Under the pieces are notes generated by a model. That model was given only the letters and a program-made list of their open reading frames with translations. It was not told the origin of the DNA and searched no databases. DNA of 64,000 nucleotides from Laguncularia racemosa (lineage: Eukaryota; Streptophyta; Magnoliopsida; Myrtales; Combretaceae): the NCBI GenBank assembly GCA_037954665.1, contig JBBMOL010000065.1, forward strand, positions 992,001-1,056,000, read 5' to 3'. Of this stretch, positions 54,660-64,000 are shown in pieces (the first letter of the stretch is position 1; every line of letters begins with the position of its first letter). The position numbers were made by a program, and so were the translations under genes.

Positions 54660-56087
54660 AAGTGCACAACCAAGCTACAAGTGAAGTACACTCAACTACT
54701 TTCAAGTAGATAGAATTAAATTCAACTACAAGTGTTTAAGTAATTAGTTCATTTACTTTCACACTTTATTGACTTGTTTGAATTTTAAATTCTACTAGTC
54801 AACTTTCCTTATTCTTGCCTTGGCTTCTCACCACTTAAATATACAATTGCTAGCAAATAAAACACATACACAACATACCATTCACCGCCACACAACTTAT
54901 CCTTTGCTCACGGTTCAACAATGTTCACGCCACCAACAATAAGTAGCTTGAAAACACATACAACAGCCAACACCAAATGTTAACACCCTTTACTAATTTA
55001 CAAAAAATACAACACTACATACACACTACTTCAAGCCATGGTACACTTCCCACTTCCATAAGCTACAACCAAAACCGCAACTTCAATACAAAATAATGCA
55101 ACTTACTTTCAAATTCAAAAAGGAGTTCAAAAAGTGCAAAATTCCACAAATGGTAAGGAGCTATTTCAAATTCAAATGACACATAATTAAATAATCACTT
55201 AATGTGTGTTTTGAACTTTCAAATTGCTTCTTACTCACACTTCAATTTTGAAATTCAAATATAAAATACAATTTGCTACTCCCCACTTCCGAAAATACAC
55301 TACACAATTCACACTTCTTCAATTTATCACAAATGATCAACACTCTTACTCCTCACGTCCACTTCAAGATCACTTAACACCACTTCATACATACAAAACT
55401 TCACGGTACAAGTTACCTTTCACTCAACATACACAACTCCAACAACTCAATACACTCCTTTTACACCATAACTTACACACATACAACCACGGTGCAACAA
55501 CCTCCCTAATACAACACATACACAATACTTCAAAGTATACACTTCCTTGTCACTACACAACTCCAATTTACACCGTAAATCACAAGCAATGGCAGCAATA
55601 AAATTTAAATTTGAAATTACTCCATTAAATGCAACCTTTTCCACAAATGGTAAAAACAATTCAAATTCAAATAACACTTATTCAATGCTACTCAATGAAT
55701 TGCTTCAAACTTAAAGAAGGTGTTTGAATTTCAAATAGATGCTTATCCTTCCATACACTTTCAAATTTGGAAATGGTAAAATATTCTCTCCAATTCCGAA
55801 ATCAACAAAGGTCACACTTCTCTTTTACCACAAATTATTGTATTTCCAATTCTACAAACAAACACTAAGAAATACACTTCTTATTTTTCCTTCTAAGTTC
55901 ACGTCAACAACAAAATGATAAGGATTCACAATTGCTCCATGTCTACAACAACAAGCAGCAACTACAACTCCTCAACAACACAATTAAACAATTCAAGCTT
56001 CACGTCAAACAAATTTAAACCAATGTGCTATTCAACAATTCCCTAACTTTTGAATTCAAATTGCAATCAATCCCTTCTCATAACCTC
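54660..56087 (-). other. A/C-rich noncoding interior of the nested element
   Basis: On the + strand this stretch is dominated by A and C (CTTCAACA and ACACAACT-like text) with few Gs and no domain in any frame. It occupies the place where gag would be expected. The ORF at 55,224-55,601 is a composition artefact. Confidence 0.65.
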
Positions 56088-56101
56088 AAGCTCTGATACC
56101 A
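56088..56101 (-). promoter_or_regulatory. primer binding site of the nested element (tRNA-Met)
   Basis: The minus strand reads TGGTATCAGAGCTT, six bases inside the 5' LTR. It matches the initiator-Met tRNA 3' end pattern used by many plant LTR elements. Confidence 0.85.
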
Positions 56102-56107
56102 AATAGA

Positions 56108-57144
56108 TTATGTGCCTAAATGAGAATTAAGCATACGAAAAATAATCCAACTAACAACCCTAAAAGATAAGACCAATTCGGTTCACTTTTAGAGCAATAT
56201 TGGACCGTGGACCCTAAATGCAATCTTTGATCCGAAAGTTAAAGTTCATAAAATGATTAACACAATGAAGTATTCCTCAATGAAGATCACGAATTATACT
56301 TGAAAAGCCAAGTGAATACTACTCAAAATCAACAAGAACAATAACTGTGATCCACCTTCCACAACACTTGCTTCACGATTCAAAAAGATGCATAATGGAG
56401 GAATAGAAATCAAGTATAAAAGTAACTCAATTAAGCACAATAATTCGAATAATAAGGAATCAAATCTAACCAAGAAATGTTTCAATCTAACCCTAGATAT
56501 GACATACTAGAAAAGAAAAGAAACATAATAAATAGAAATTAATATAACTCACAATTTCTCTTTATTGCACTCGCTACAATTCTAACTCTTGAGATTAAAA
56601 TTGATAAGAGGGATTGAACTAGGATGAACCCTAAGTTCTCTCACAAAATGTCAAGTCTGTAATCTGAAAATTCTCCTCCTAAAAACCCTACTTAAGTAAG
56701 TATTTATACTTGCTCCATTTAGGGTTAAAAAGTCCACAAAATTACAACTATGCCACTTTTAGGGTGGTTGGCCCTAAAGACAATTACAAGCAAATGAAAA
56801 GTGTCTCAAAAGCTTACAACATAAATAATACAAGTAAATAACAAATAGATAAAAATTAGTCTTGAAGATGCTAGCTCTTCCATAAGATTTGTCGACTCAA
56901 CTCATCGTCAGTTTTGGTCCATCCATGGATAACCCACAAACCAAGTTTTAATGAGTTTGTCCATCGCCTTGTAAAGTGTGATAAGTATGCTTGTTGGAAT
57001 ATACAATACACGAATAAGAGAAAGGAGGTTAGTAAACAAATAATTCCGGGGTCGATGTGCTCAAAATGGGCCCTTATCGCTAAGATTTGAAATCCTTTGG
57101 CTTTTGCCTTAATGATAGGTCTTGATGGATTTTGATTCCTATCA
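56108..57144 (-). repeat. 5' LTR of the nested element (1,037 bp)
   Basis: Pairs with 52,248-53,289. The inner end has TTATG where the other LTR has TGATG. The ORFs within it (for example 57,158-56,871) are chance. Confidence 0.9.
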
Positions 57145-57149
57145 CCTAG

Positions 57150-57715
57150 GCTTGTCATCTTGTGTTTTCTCGATTACCAAACAATAAGTGGGCCTATCTT
57201 CAATTTCTATTTTCAGTGGTTGAACTTTGGCTCCTCCCGTTATTTAAATCATAGATGCTAGTGTGGCAAAGGCACTTGCAAACTGATTTTGAGTCCTCGG
57301 AATGTATGTGGAGGTGACCACCTCGAACTCCTCTATAAGTTCTATCAAGTGTTGGTGATATGGCATTAGTTTAGGGTCCTTAATTTTGTATTCTCCTCAT
57401 GTCTATGATATGAGGAGCGAGGAATCTCCATATCATCCAATTCAAAGATTTCCATATAGCAGGCTATTTTGAGACCGAGGATGCATGCCTTATATCCTGC
57501 AATATTATTAGTATATGGAAATGTGAGTCTCGTCGCTGAGGGGAATTGCATTCCTTTTGGTGATATCAACACTGCCCCAATTCCATAACCAAATACATTG
57601 GCAGCTCTGTTAAAAAACATCCTCCATTTAGGATCCTTCTCTATCCTGGATTTTTCTTTTGATTCACCCTCCACCATTAATATATTTTCATCTAGGAATT
57701 GGGCCTACGATTTTT
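57150..57715 (-). pseudogene. Tat second RNase H (aRH) and linker
   Basis: The frame 57,677-57,366 reads WRMFFNRAANVFGYGIGAVL, ISPKGMQFP and NNIAGYKACILGLKIA, the pattern of the extra RNase H domain found in Tat/Ogre elements between the usual RNase H and integrase. The first Asp of the family (FDGAAN-type) is Asn here, and AEYEA is altered to AGYKA, so activity is unlikely. 57,365-57,150 continues as a degenerate linker to integrase. Confidence 0.75.
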
Positions 57716-58488
57716 GGGAATCTCCTTCAATTGTGTATTTCGCCAACTGATCTGCTAATGACTGCCCTTTCATCGAATTTTGATTTATATACATGACATC
57801 AAATTCTGACATAAGCATTTGCCATTTGGAGATTCTTCCCAACAAAATAGGCTTCTCTGCTAAATATTTCAAAGGATCATGTTTTGTTAATAATTCAACA
57901 AGATAATAGAGTGTACTATCTCAATCGATGCATGACCCAAACTAATGCGCAGTAAGTCCTTTCTATTTTGGAATACTTTTGTTCCACTTCCGTGAATTTT
58001 TTACTCAGGTAGTATATGGACTGTTCTGTTCTTTTTTCATCCTTTTGCCTTAGTATACACCCTATAAATTCAAGGAGTATCGTGAGGTATAAAAATAAAG
58101 GTTTTTTTTTTTGTTTTAGGACTACTAAAACCGAAGGATTCATAAGGTAATACTTGATTTTTTTGAATGCCTCTTCGCATTCATCATCTCATTCTACTAT
58201 GACGTTCTTTTTTAGTAGACAAAAGAGTGGACGATATTTATCCGTGAGTTGTGAAAAGAACCGGGTTATATAATTCAACCTTCCCAATAAACCTCTTACC
58301 TCCTTTATGGTACGTGGAGAAGGCATTTATAATATGGCCTTTGCTTTGTTAAGGTCAATTTTAATACCTTCTTGGCTTATAATAAACCCAATAGCTTGCT
58401 AGATGTGACCCTAAAAGTACATTTCTCTGGATTAAATTTTAGTTAAAACTTTCTCAATCATTTGAATAATTTCCTTAAGATTACCTTA
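57716..58488 (-). pseudogene. Tat RT C-terminus and first RNase H
   Basis: 58,143-57,916 reads SIYYLSKKFTEVEQKYSKIE and RTYCALVWVMHRLR, the standard Tat RNase H block. 58,488-58,144 is the RT thumb region (NPEKCTF-like and LLGFI-like text in broken frames). The sequence is continuous with the RT at 60,150 once the inserted LTR is ignored. Confidence 0.75.
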
Positions 58489-58491
58489 ATC

Positions 58492-58510
58492 ATTTTGGCA
58501 ACGGCGCCAA
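58492..58510 (-). promoter_or_regulatory. tRNA-Asp-type primer binding site remnant
   Basis: The minus strand reads TGGCGCCGTTGCC next to the LTR end. The match to the tRNA-Asp 3' end stops after GCC, followed by AAAATGAT and then the direct repeat. Confidence 0.7.
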
Positions 58511-59549
58511 AATTTGATGGGTGTCGAATCCAACAAAAATAAAACCTACTCCTAGACAATTATATGATTTGCATATAGTGGTGAGTAGGGTCGAATCCAC
58601 AGAGATTGGTAAAGATATTTCTATTCAAAGAGAACAATAAGAAAAAGGAAAATGGGGGGTTTTGTTTGTGAATCAAATAAAGTAAAACAAGGTAAGAAAA
58701 TCAGATATTGGTAAAAGCCTAGCCAAAGGAATCAAGATGGTTTAATTCTATGAATTGATCATCGATGCAAAGGTTTTCTATTCTTAGTTCTAGATAAATT
58801 GGTTATGGTTATTAACAAGCTCTAACAACCTATCTCTCCTTACTTCCTCGATAACCTCGGACAAGCGCTTTGAATTATTTCTCTTATTGATTAAACAACC
58901 CTTAGACAAGCGCTTAGGATTTAATCTATCAATAGCATTAAGATCTAGAGAGACTACCAATTCATGCCAGTAGATTATAAGATAACCTATTTAAACATGA
59001 TCACACACCTCCATAACATGAATTCGATCATCTCTTTTATAACCAAACATGTTATTGCGTCACTAAGACTAGAACAATCAAACAATTACGGATTTGACGT
59101 GCTAGTTGACAATATATTAACTTGCTAATTGAGTAGAAGAGCTCTATTCATACCAATCAACAAAGATAATAATGACAAAACGATCAGAAGATATATGAAT
59201 ACCCGAAAGCAAAGAATAGAATAAATACAAGTCAATTAGACCTCACAATTCATGGAGAATTAAACATCTATGATCCTTTGGCTAGAAAAGTAGCTTAGCT
59301 ACTCATGTTCATCAATAAAACGAAAATAAAAGATAGAAACATAATGAACCCGGTTGCTTGCTCTGCCTCCACGTTTCCTTCTTCAAGATCCAAGATTCCG
59401 AGATCAAAAGTTGTTCTAACCCTCTAGGGTTAGAACTATTTATACTATTAGATGGATAGCATGTGATCTTTTGCTAGCAAGATACGAAAATATCTTTCCT
59501 TTTTCAAGTAGATTTCGAGAAGTGAAGATACGTCTGCCTGGCACGCCCC

Positions 59550-59950
59550 ACCACACGGCCGTGGGTTAAGCCGTGCCATCCTCTGTGCATATTCTTCAAG
59601 TCTTCAACCGCGCTCAGTGTGAACCACGGTTAAACACACGGCCAGATTTCAAGCCGTGCCTTCGTCTGTGCATAATCTTCAAGTCTTCATCCGTTCCTAG
59701 TGTGTAGCACGGTTACAACCACGGCTATATTTCAAGCCGTGTCTTCATCTGGTTGATGTTCCACACTTTCTTCTCCTTGGCACATCTATCTTCCACCACG
59801 ACTTCAAGCACGGTTTATCCCACGGGTTCCACCACGGCCGTGCCTTAAGCCGTGTCTCTCTCTGTTCAAAGACCTCATTTTCGCCTTCTTGTCCAGTGTG
59901 TAACACGGTTTGAACCTTGGCCGTGCCTCAAACCGTGCTTCCTCCGGTGG
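59550..59950 (-). repeat. CACGGCCGTG-type palindrome cluster in the inserted LTR
   Basis: On the + strand, variants of CCACGGCCGTG and TTAAGCCGTG or TCAAGCCGTG recur about a dozen times, separated by TTCTTCAAGTCTTC-like spacers. The repeat is irregular (roughly 60-90 bp apart) and GC-rich relative to its surroundings. Confidence 0.7.
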
Positions 59951-60146
59951 TGTAATTTCTTGTCTTGATCCAAGTTGTAGATGACTTCTCTAAAATACTT
60001 GAATTAGCATCCTTGATTCCATTTAACCTGATTTATCACGATGATAGAATTAAAGTACCATTTCCTTATGATTTCTATAAAATCAATAATAATTTAACAC
60101 AATTTATACTATAAAGATTGAGTATAAAATGGCTCTATCAATTACC

Positions 60147-60791
60147 TTATAGCTTTCTCCCTTTTTTAGGTTTAGCTATCATGTTGTTAACATATACCTC
60201 AACCTCTTGATGCATCATGTCATGAAGTATCATGACCATCGCCCTTTGATATGTTGCACCAGCATTCTTCAAATCAAAATGCATGACTTTATAACAGAAG
60301 GTACCCCAAGTTGTGATAAACACCGTCTTAGTTTTATCTTCTTCCGCCATTTTTAACTGATTATATTTTAAGAAACCATCCATAAATGAGAAGAGATGAT
60401 TTCCTACGGTATTATCTATCAAGACATCTATGTGAGGTAGAGAGAAGTTGTCTTTAGGCGTAGCTTGGTTCAAATCTTTGAAGTATACACATACTCGTAT
60501 CTTTCCATTCTTCTTCAGAACATGGGCTATATTTGCTACCCATTCTGGATAGTTTAATACTTCGATAAACTTAACTTCCAATAGTTTCTTGACTTCCTCT
60601 TTAATTTTTAATAAAATCTTAGGCTTAAATCTTCTCAATTTTTGTTTTTTAGATTTGACATCTTCTCTTGTGGGTAGCTTGTGAACCACTATCGACTGGT
60701 CAAGTCTTGGCATGTTGTCGTATGACCAGGTAAATATATCTGCATATTCAATCAACAGCTCCATTATCTCGCGCTTTTGTTCATCACTCAA
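60147..60791 (-). pseudogene. Tat reverse transcriptase, N-terminal part
   Basis: The frame has the RT finger and palm regions in order (LRRFKPKILLKIKEEVKKLL, FMDGFLKYNQLKM, GATYQRAMVMILHDM). Key positions have changed: RVCVYFKDLN in place of the family's RVCVDF pattern, and YVNN in place of YVDD. Catalysis is therefore lost. The frame ends at the LTR insertion. Confidence 0.85.
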
Positions 60792-61586
60792 ATTAGCTCC
60801 AATTTTAAGGTTTTTGGGGCTCTTCTTTGATTCCCAGATTAATTATCTCCATTGGCTCATCAATCAAGACGTTACCTTGTTCATATTCTTGCCAACTATC
60901 TTGTACTACTCTGTGGTCATTAATATTGATTTCGATAGTTGACTTAGTAGTGTTGGAAATGATATCAATATTTTCATTACTTACCTGCGCAAGATGTCCC
61001 TAACGTTCAAAAGTATCAAATTTGTGGGGAAAGTGAGGTGAGAGTACATAAGTAAAGGAAAGAAATAACTTGTAATTTTATTACTTGGTATTGATTAAAG
61101 AGTCTTATTAAACAACGATGGAATGATAAACATAAAGAAATTTAACTATGATTGCTTCCTACTCTCGAGCAGACCTAGTGCTATTCAGAGGATAGGAAAA
61201 CCAATTAGTAAGAGCCACATGTGGACTGGGCGTGCGAGAGGTGGAGGCCTCTATCAAGTCCTCATTATTGAAGCCGGCCTGGATTGTTCCCAGCTTTTGA
61301 GTGCTAGGTAGTCGAGAAAAAAATTGTTAAAGGAGTGGACAACTCATCTGGGTATCATATAGCTTCTCTCTCCTTCTACCTCTGATGTATTTTGCTTAAA
61401 TTTCTTCTCTCGAGGTAGGAACATACCTTAGCCCAAATGTCCCTTGCTGACCCTCCTTAAAGTGATGCCCCTCTTTGCTCATGACCATGCATACTTCATC
61501 AAATATTTGGAGTCCCAAGTTCTCAGGGACATCCTTCCCAATGTAGGGTATAGCCATTTCTTTGTAGATGGCATGGTCTTGTTCTC
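60792..61586 (-). pseudogene. Tat polyprotein linker between protease and RT
   Basis: The minus strand has degenerate coding with INLGIKEEPQ-type acidic text near 60,830, typical of the Tat protease-RT linker, interrupted by stops and frame changes. The + strand ORF at 61,123-61,311 appears spurious. Confidence 0.55.
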
Positions 61587-62135
61587 CTAGTAGGTGATTA
61601 CTTGGCCATTTACTATAAATTTAACCTTTTGGTGGAGGCTCAAAGGTATGGCTCCCGTGGTATGTATCAACGGTCTTCTCAGTAGTAAATTGAAGGACCT
61701 TACTATGTCAAGGACTTGGAATGAGATATTAAAAACTTGTTGGTCGATCTCTATTGACAGACCAATTCCTCCCACTATTTCCCTCTTAGAACTTTCAAAG
61801 GCTCGGACCACCGTTGAACTTGATTTGATATTGCTCATGTCAACCCTTAGCAAGTCAATGGTGGCTAAAGGGCACACGTTAAAAGAAGATCTATTGTCTA
61901 TGAGGACCCAAGAGACTATTGTGTCGTTGCATTTTACCACTATAAAAAGTGGTTTTGTGTGTTGGTCTCCATCTTCTCCTAATTCTTCAGGTGAGAAAGA
62001 TATTTGATCCATGGTGAAGATTAAATTTGTGACATGGCTTAGTTTTTCTGTTGCGATTCCTTCCAGTACCCTAACTTGTTTGAGCACCTTGAAGTGCGCC
62101 TCATGGTGGGGTTTAAATGACATAAGGAGGCCCAT
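61587..62135 (-). pseudogene. Tat aspartic protease
   Basis: The frame shows a retropepsin-like domain: VSWVLIDNRSSFNVCPLATI (the active site Asp is kept, but the family's Gly is Arg), then ESSKREIVGGIGLSIEI and FNLLLRRPLIHTTGAIP. The usual LLGRPWIH pattern is altered at the Gly. Length and order fit Tat protease. Confidence 0.82.
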
Positions 62136-62333
62136 GAGTGATATTTGGGCTAGAATTATATTGAGTTACTCCATGACCTTCTACTCACTTGATTTAATCA
62201 TTTTTGTGAGTACGGGGAGTCCCTCTTCCTCTTCCTTTTCCAACTCAACGGCAGGCTTTTTGACGAAGATTTTGTTTTTATGATCATAAATTCTTCATAA
62301 ACGGGTAATCCCCCCTATCATTGAAGATTTCTC

Positions 62334-64000
62334 CTAATTAATGGCTTGATAGTCAAATGATGCTGCTTTGTACCTCTTTGGAGGGATTAGGACATTGAAC
62401 ACATATTTTTTCTTTGGGACCTTTACCTTCGTTTCTTGCTCTTCATAACATTTTATAACTATCAGTTTCGAGCCTGATTTGATCATATTTATGGACTCAT
62501 TTTTCCCTCTTAGTGGATTGTCTTCCTCCTCGAATTCAAGCCCCCACCTACTAGGCGGCCTATAAGTTGTTGCCGTGAATGAATAATCTACCAAATAGTC
62601 AAACTTCCCTAATGATTTGCTTAAAGTGTCAACCATTGGATCCCCTACCAGCCATCTCTTTCTTATGTGTGATTTGGGGGCTTTATCTAGGATTTTGTGT
62701 GGCGAACGTCTTGCTCGTTGTACCGTCGGTTTTGCTGGGTTTAAGGGCTCTTTTAATCCTGGTTCTAGCCTTTCAGATGTGATCATGTTGATTGTAGGCT
62801 TGTGGTTGGGTAAAGGATTATTGTTAACATTTGGTGCTGGTGCATTAATAAAGTCCAATTGTATTATTCCTGCGTCGATTAAATCCTGGATTTTGTTTCA
62901 AAGTATCTAACATTTGTCGGTGGAATGTCCTTCCTTCCCCATGTGATATTCACATTTGAAACTAGGATCAAAATTCCTTAGCTTGTATCGGTCATTTAGG
63001 ATTTCAAAGATGATTAGATTATACATTCGTAATCGAGTAAAAACTTAGCTGAGCGGATCGGTATTGGAGTGAACTGTCTTATAGCTTTTGTAGTTTGGAT
63101 CTGATATGCCGATGATTGTTGGATTGGGGCGTTTGTTGCTTGGAAAGTCATGGGAGACCTTAGTCTGCTTACCCTACCTAGGTTAACCATATTGACGATG
63201 ACCTCTTTGCCTTTGTTGTTCCCCATAGGTCTTGAAGATGATGCGATTATGGAAGAATCGATAATTTAGAGCTTTCCAAATGTAATGGCATTCTCTATTC
63301 GACACCCTACTGCCACTAATTCTGCAAAGTTGGATTACGTCTATCCTACTAGATGGATGAAATAAGTCTTCTCCAACGTATTAATGAATATGAAAGTTAA
63401 CTCTTTCTCTGAAATTAAAGTTAAAACCCTGGGGGCTTAGGCCCTCTAATGTTGGGCATATTCCTTAAAGGATTCATTGTGCCTCTTACGAAGGCTTCCT
63501 AGGTCCAATACTAAAGGGGCGACTTTGATGTTGAACTTGTATTGCTCATAAAATGCACGGGCTAATTTATCCCACGTGTTGACTTGGTTGAGATCTAATT
63601 GTGCATAGCATATGAGAGTAGGGTCCATGAGGCTATCTTGAAAGGTTTAGATCATAAGTTGGTCATATTGTGCGTATCTACTCATCTTCTGCACATACAA
63701 CCTTGTATGCATCTTAGGACAACCGGTACCATTATATTTCTCGAATTCTAGGACTTTGAATTTCTCTGGATAAGCATCTCCTCTATATACTAACAAGTCT
63801 GTGATGTCAGTTTGCTCAAAACTGTCAGGTCCTTCTAGAGTCTTCATCTTATCAACCAACTGCTGGAAAATTTCTTCTCTATTTCCTTTTGCCTATCTTC
63901 CATTTCTCTCTTTATGTCATTCGAGGTTGGACCGAGGTTGATTTTTGGTTCATATTCGAATGTAGGATTGAGTCAGGAGTTGATTTCCTCATATTCTAGT
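62334..64000 (-). pseudogene. Tat gag, running off the right edge
   Basis: Pieces at 63,859-63,647, 63,628-63,446, 63,226-63,014 and 62,858-62,334 form a broken gag. WDKLARAFYEQYKFNIKVAP and LRKRHNESFKEYAQH are the capsid retrotrans_gag block. TDLLVYRGDAYPEKFKVLEF, then KYNGTGCPKMHTRLY, precedes it. A charged segment at 63,860-64,000 continues beyond the window. The 5' LTR is not included. Stops and frameshifts are frequent. Confidence 0.82.

Larger units (their letters stand above)
52248..57144 (-). mobile_element. nested gypsy-derived retroelement with most of pol lost (4,897 bp)
   Basis: Two LTRs of about 1.04 kb (52,248-53,289 and 56,108-57,144) start TGATAGGAATC and end GGCACATCA on the minus strand. 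The primer site TGGTATCAGAGCTT lies next to the 5' LTR and a purine tract next to the 3' LTR. It is flanked by CCAAG (52,243-52,247) and CCTAG (57,145-57,149), a 5-bp target duplication with one mismatch inside Tat pol. The interior holds only a protease-like domain, a repeat-coding region and a pol C-terminal scrap, so it would depend on other elements to move. Confidence 0.9.
58489..60140 (-). mobile_element. inserted LTR plus primer-binding site with 9-bp direct repeats (1,652 bp)
   Basis: Inside Tat RT, a single LTR (58,515-60,140; minus strand TGATAGAGCCATTTTATAC to CACCCATCA) is followed by 26 bases containing TTTTGGCGCCGTTGCC, a tRNA-Asp-type primer site. Perfect 9-bp repeats ATTACCTTA flank the whole at 58,480-58,488 and 60,141-60,149. 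No other internal sequence or second LTR is present. The middle (59,550-59,950) carries many CACGG/CCGTG palindromic copies. Confidence 0.8.
49530..64000 (-). mobile_element. minus-strand Tat/Ogre-type Ty3/gypsy element, incomplete
   Basis: Gag, protease, RT, RNase H, second RNase H, integrase, 3' repeats and 3' LTR follow in Tat order from high to low coordinates. It is split by the insertions at 52,248-57,144 and 58,489-60,140. It is the same broad family as the + strand element at the left edge, to which its integrase is readily alignable. Confidence 0.85.

Noticed and set aside
55224..55601. A 125-codon + strand ORF rich in Thr, His and Leu
   Set aside because: It follows from the A/C-rich composition of the nested element's interior and has no domain.
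61594..62910. + strand ORFs over Tat protease and gag
   Set aside because: Antisense shadows of recognisable minus-strand gag and protease coding.

Overview
This is plant nuclear DNA, AT-rich and dominated by transposable elements, from an angiosperm that keeps TIR-type NLR immune receptors. Grasses largely lack these, so a dicot or magnoliid is likely. I cannot name the species from the sequence. The window holds one identifiable host gene, a TIR-NBS-LRR (TNL) resistance-type gene at about 34.1-40.2 kb on the + strand. Nearly everything else is LTR retrotransposon sequence, much of it nested, or duplicated DNA upstream of that gene.

Layout. (1) 1-5.2 kb: 3' end of a + strand Ty3/gypsy element of the Tat/Ogre type, with integrase, a long tandem-repeat 3' region, a polypurine tract and a 3' LTR. 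(2) 5.2-7.76 kb: AT-rich DNA with no gene and one poly(A) microinsertion. (3) 7,765-34,090: a head-to-tail array of one duplicon of roughly 3.3 kb. The first two units (7,765-14,285 and 14,286-20,805) are nearly identical 6.52-kb copies. In both, the middle of the duplicon is replaced by a 5.4-kb chimera of a truncated gypsy element joined to a truncated copia element. The third unit (20,806-30,754) lacks the chimera but carries a full-length minus-strand Ty1/copia element (23,796-30,517) with matching LTRs, tRNA-Met primer site and a 5-bp target duplication. The fourth unit (31,137-34,090) is cut at its left end beside a gypsy protease remnant and runs up to the TNL leader.

(4) 34.1-40.2 kb: the TNL. 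Its first coding exon encodes an unusual N-terminal domain resembling the PB1-like domain of MuDR/MULE transposases, then a linker and a TIR domain. The next exon encodes the NB-ARC and carries a single-base frameshift. Only about two short LRR exons follow, so the locus looks like a decayed or truncated paralogue. (5) 40.2-48.4 kb: no recognisable gene, with old internal duplications and a few short exon-like ORFs.

(6) 48.4-64 kb: a minus-strand Tat element running off the right edge, in the order gag, protease, RT, RNase H, a second RNase H, integrase, 3' repeats, 3' LTR. Three insertions split it. One is a gypsy derivative (52,248-57,144) whose pol is mostly replaced by a repeat-coding stretch. 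One is an LTR plus primer-binding site inside RT (58,489-60,140). One is a probable LTR inside the Tat 3' LTR. All retroelement reading frames seen here carry stops, frameshifts or missing domains, so none looks autonomous. No tRNA or rRNA gene, CRISPR array or bacterial-type operon was seen.
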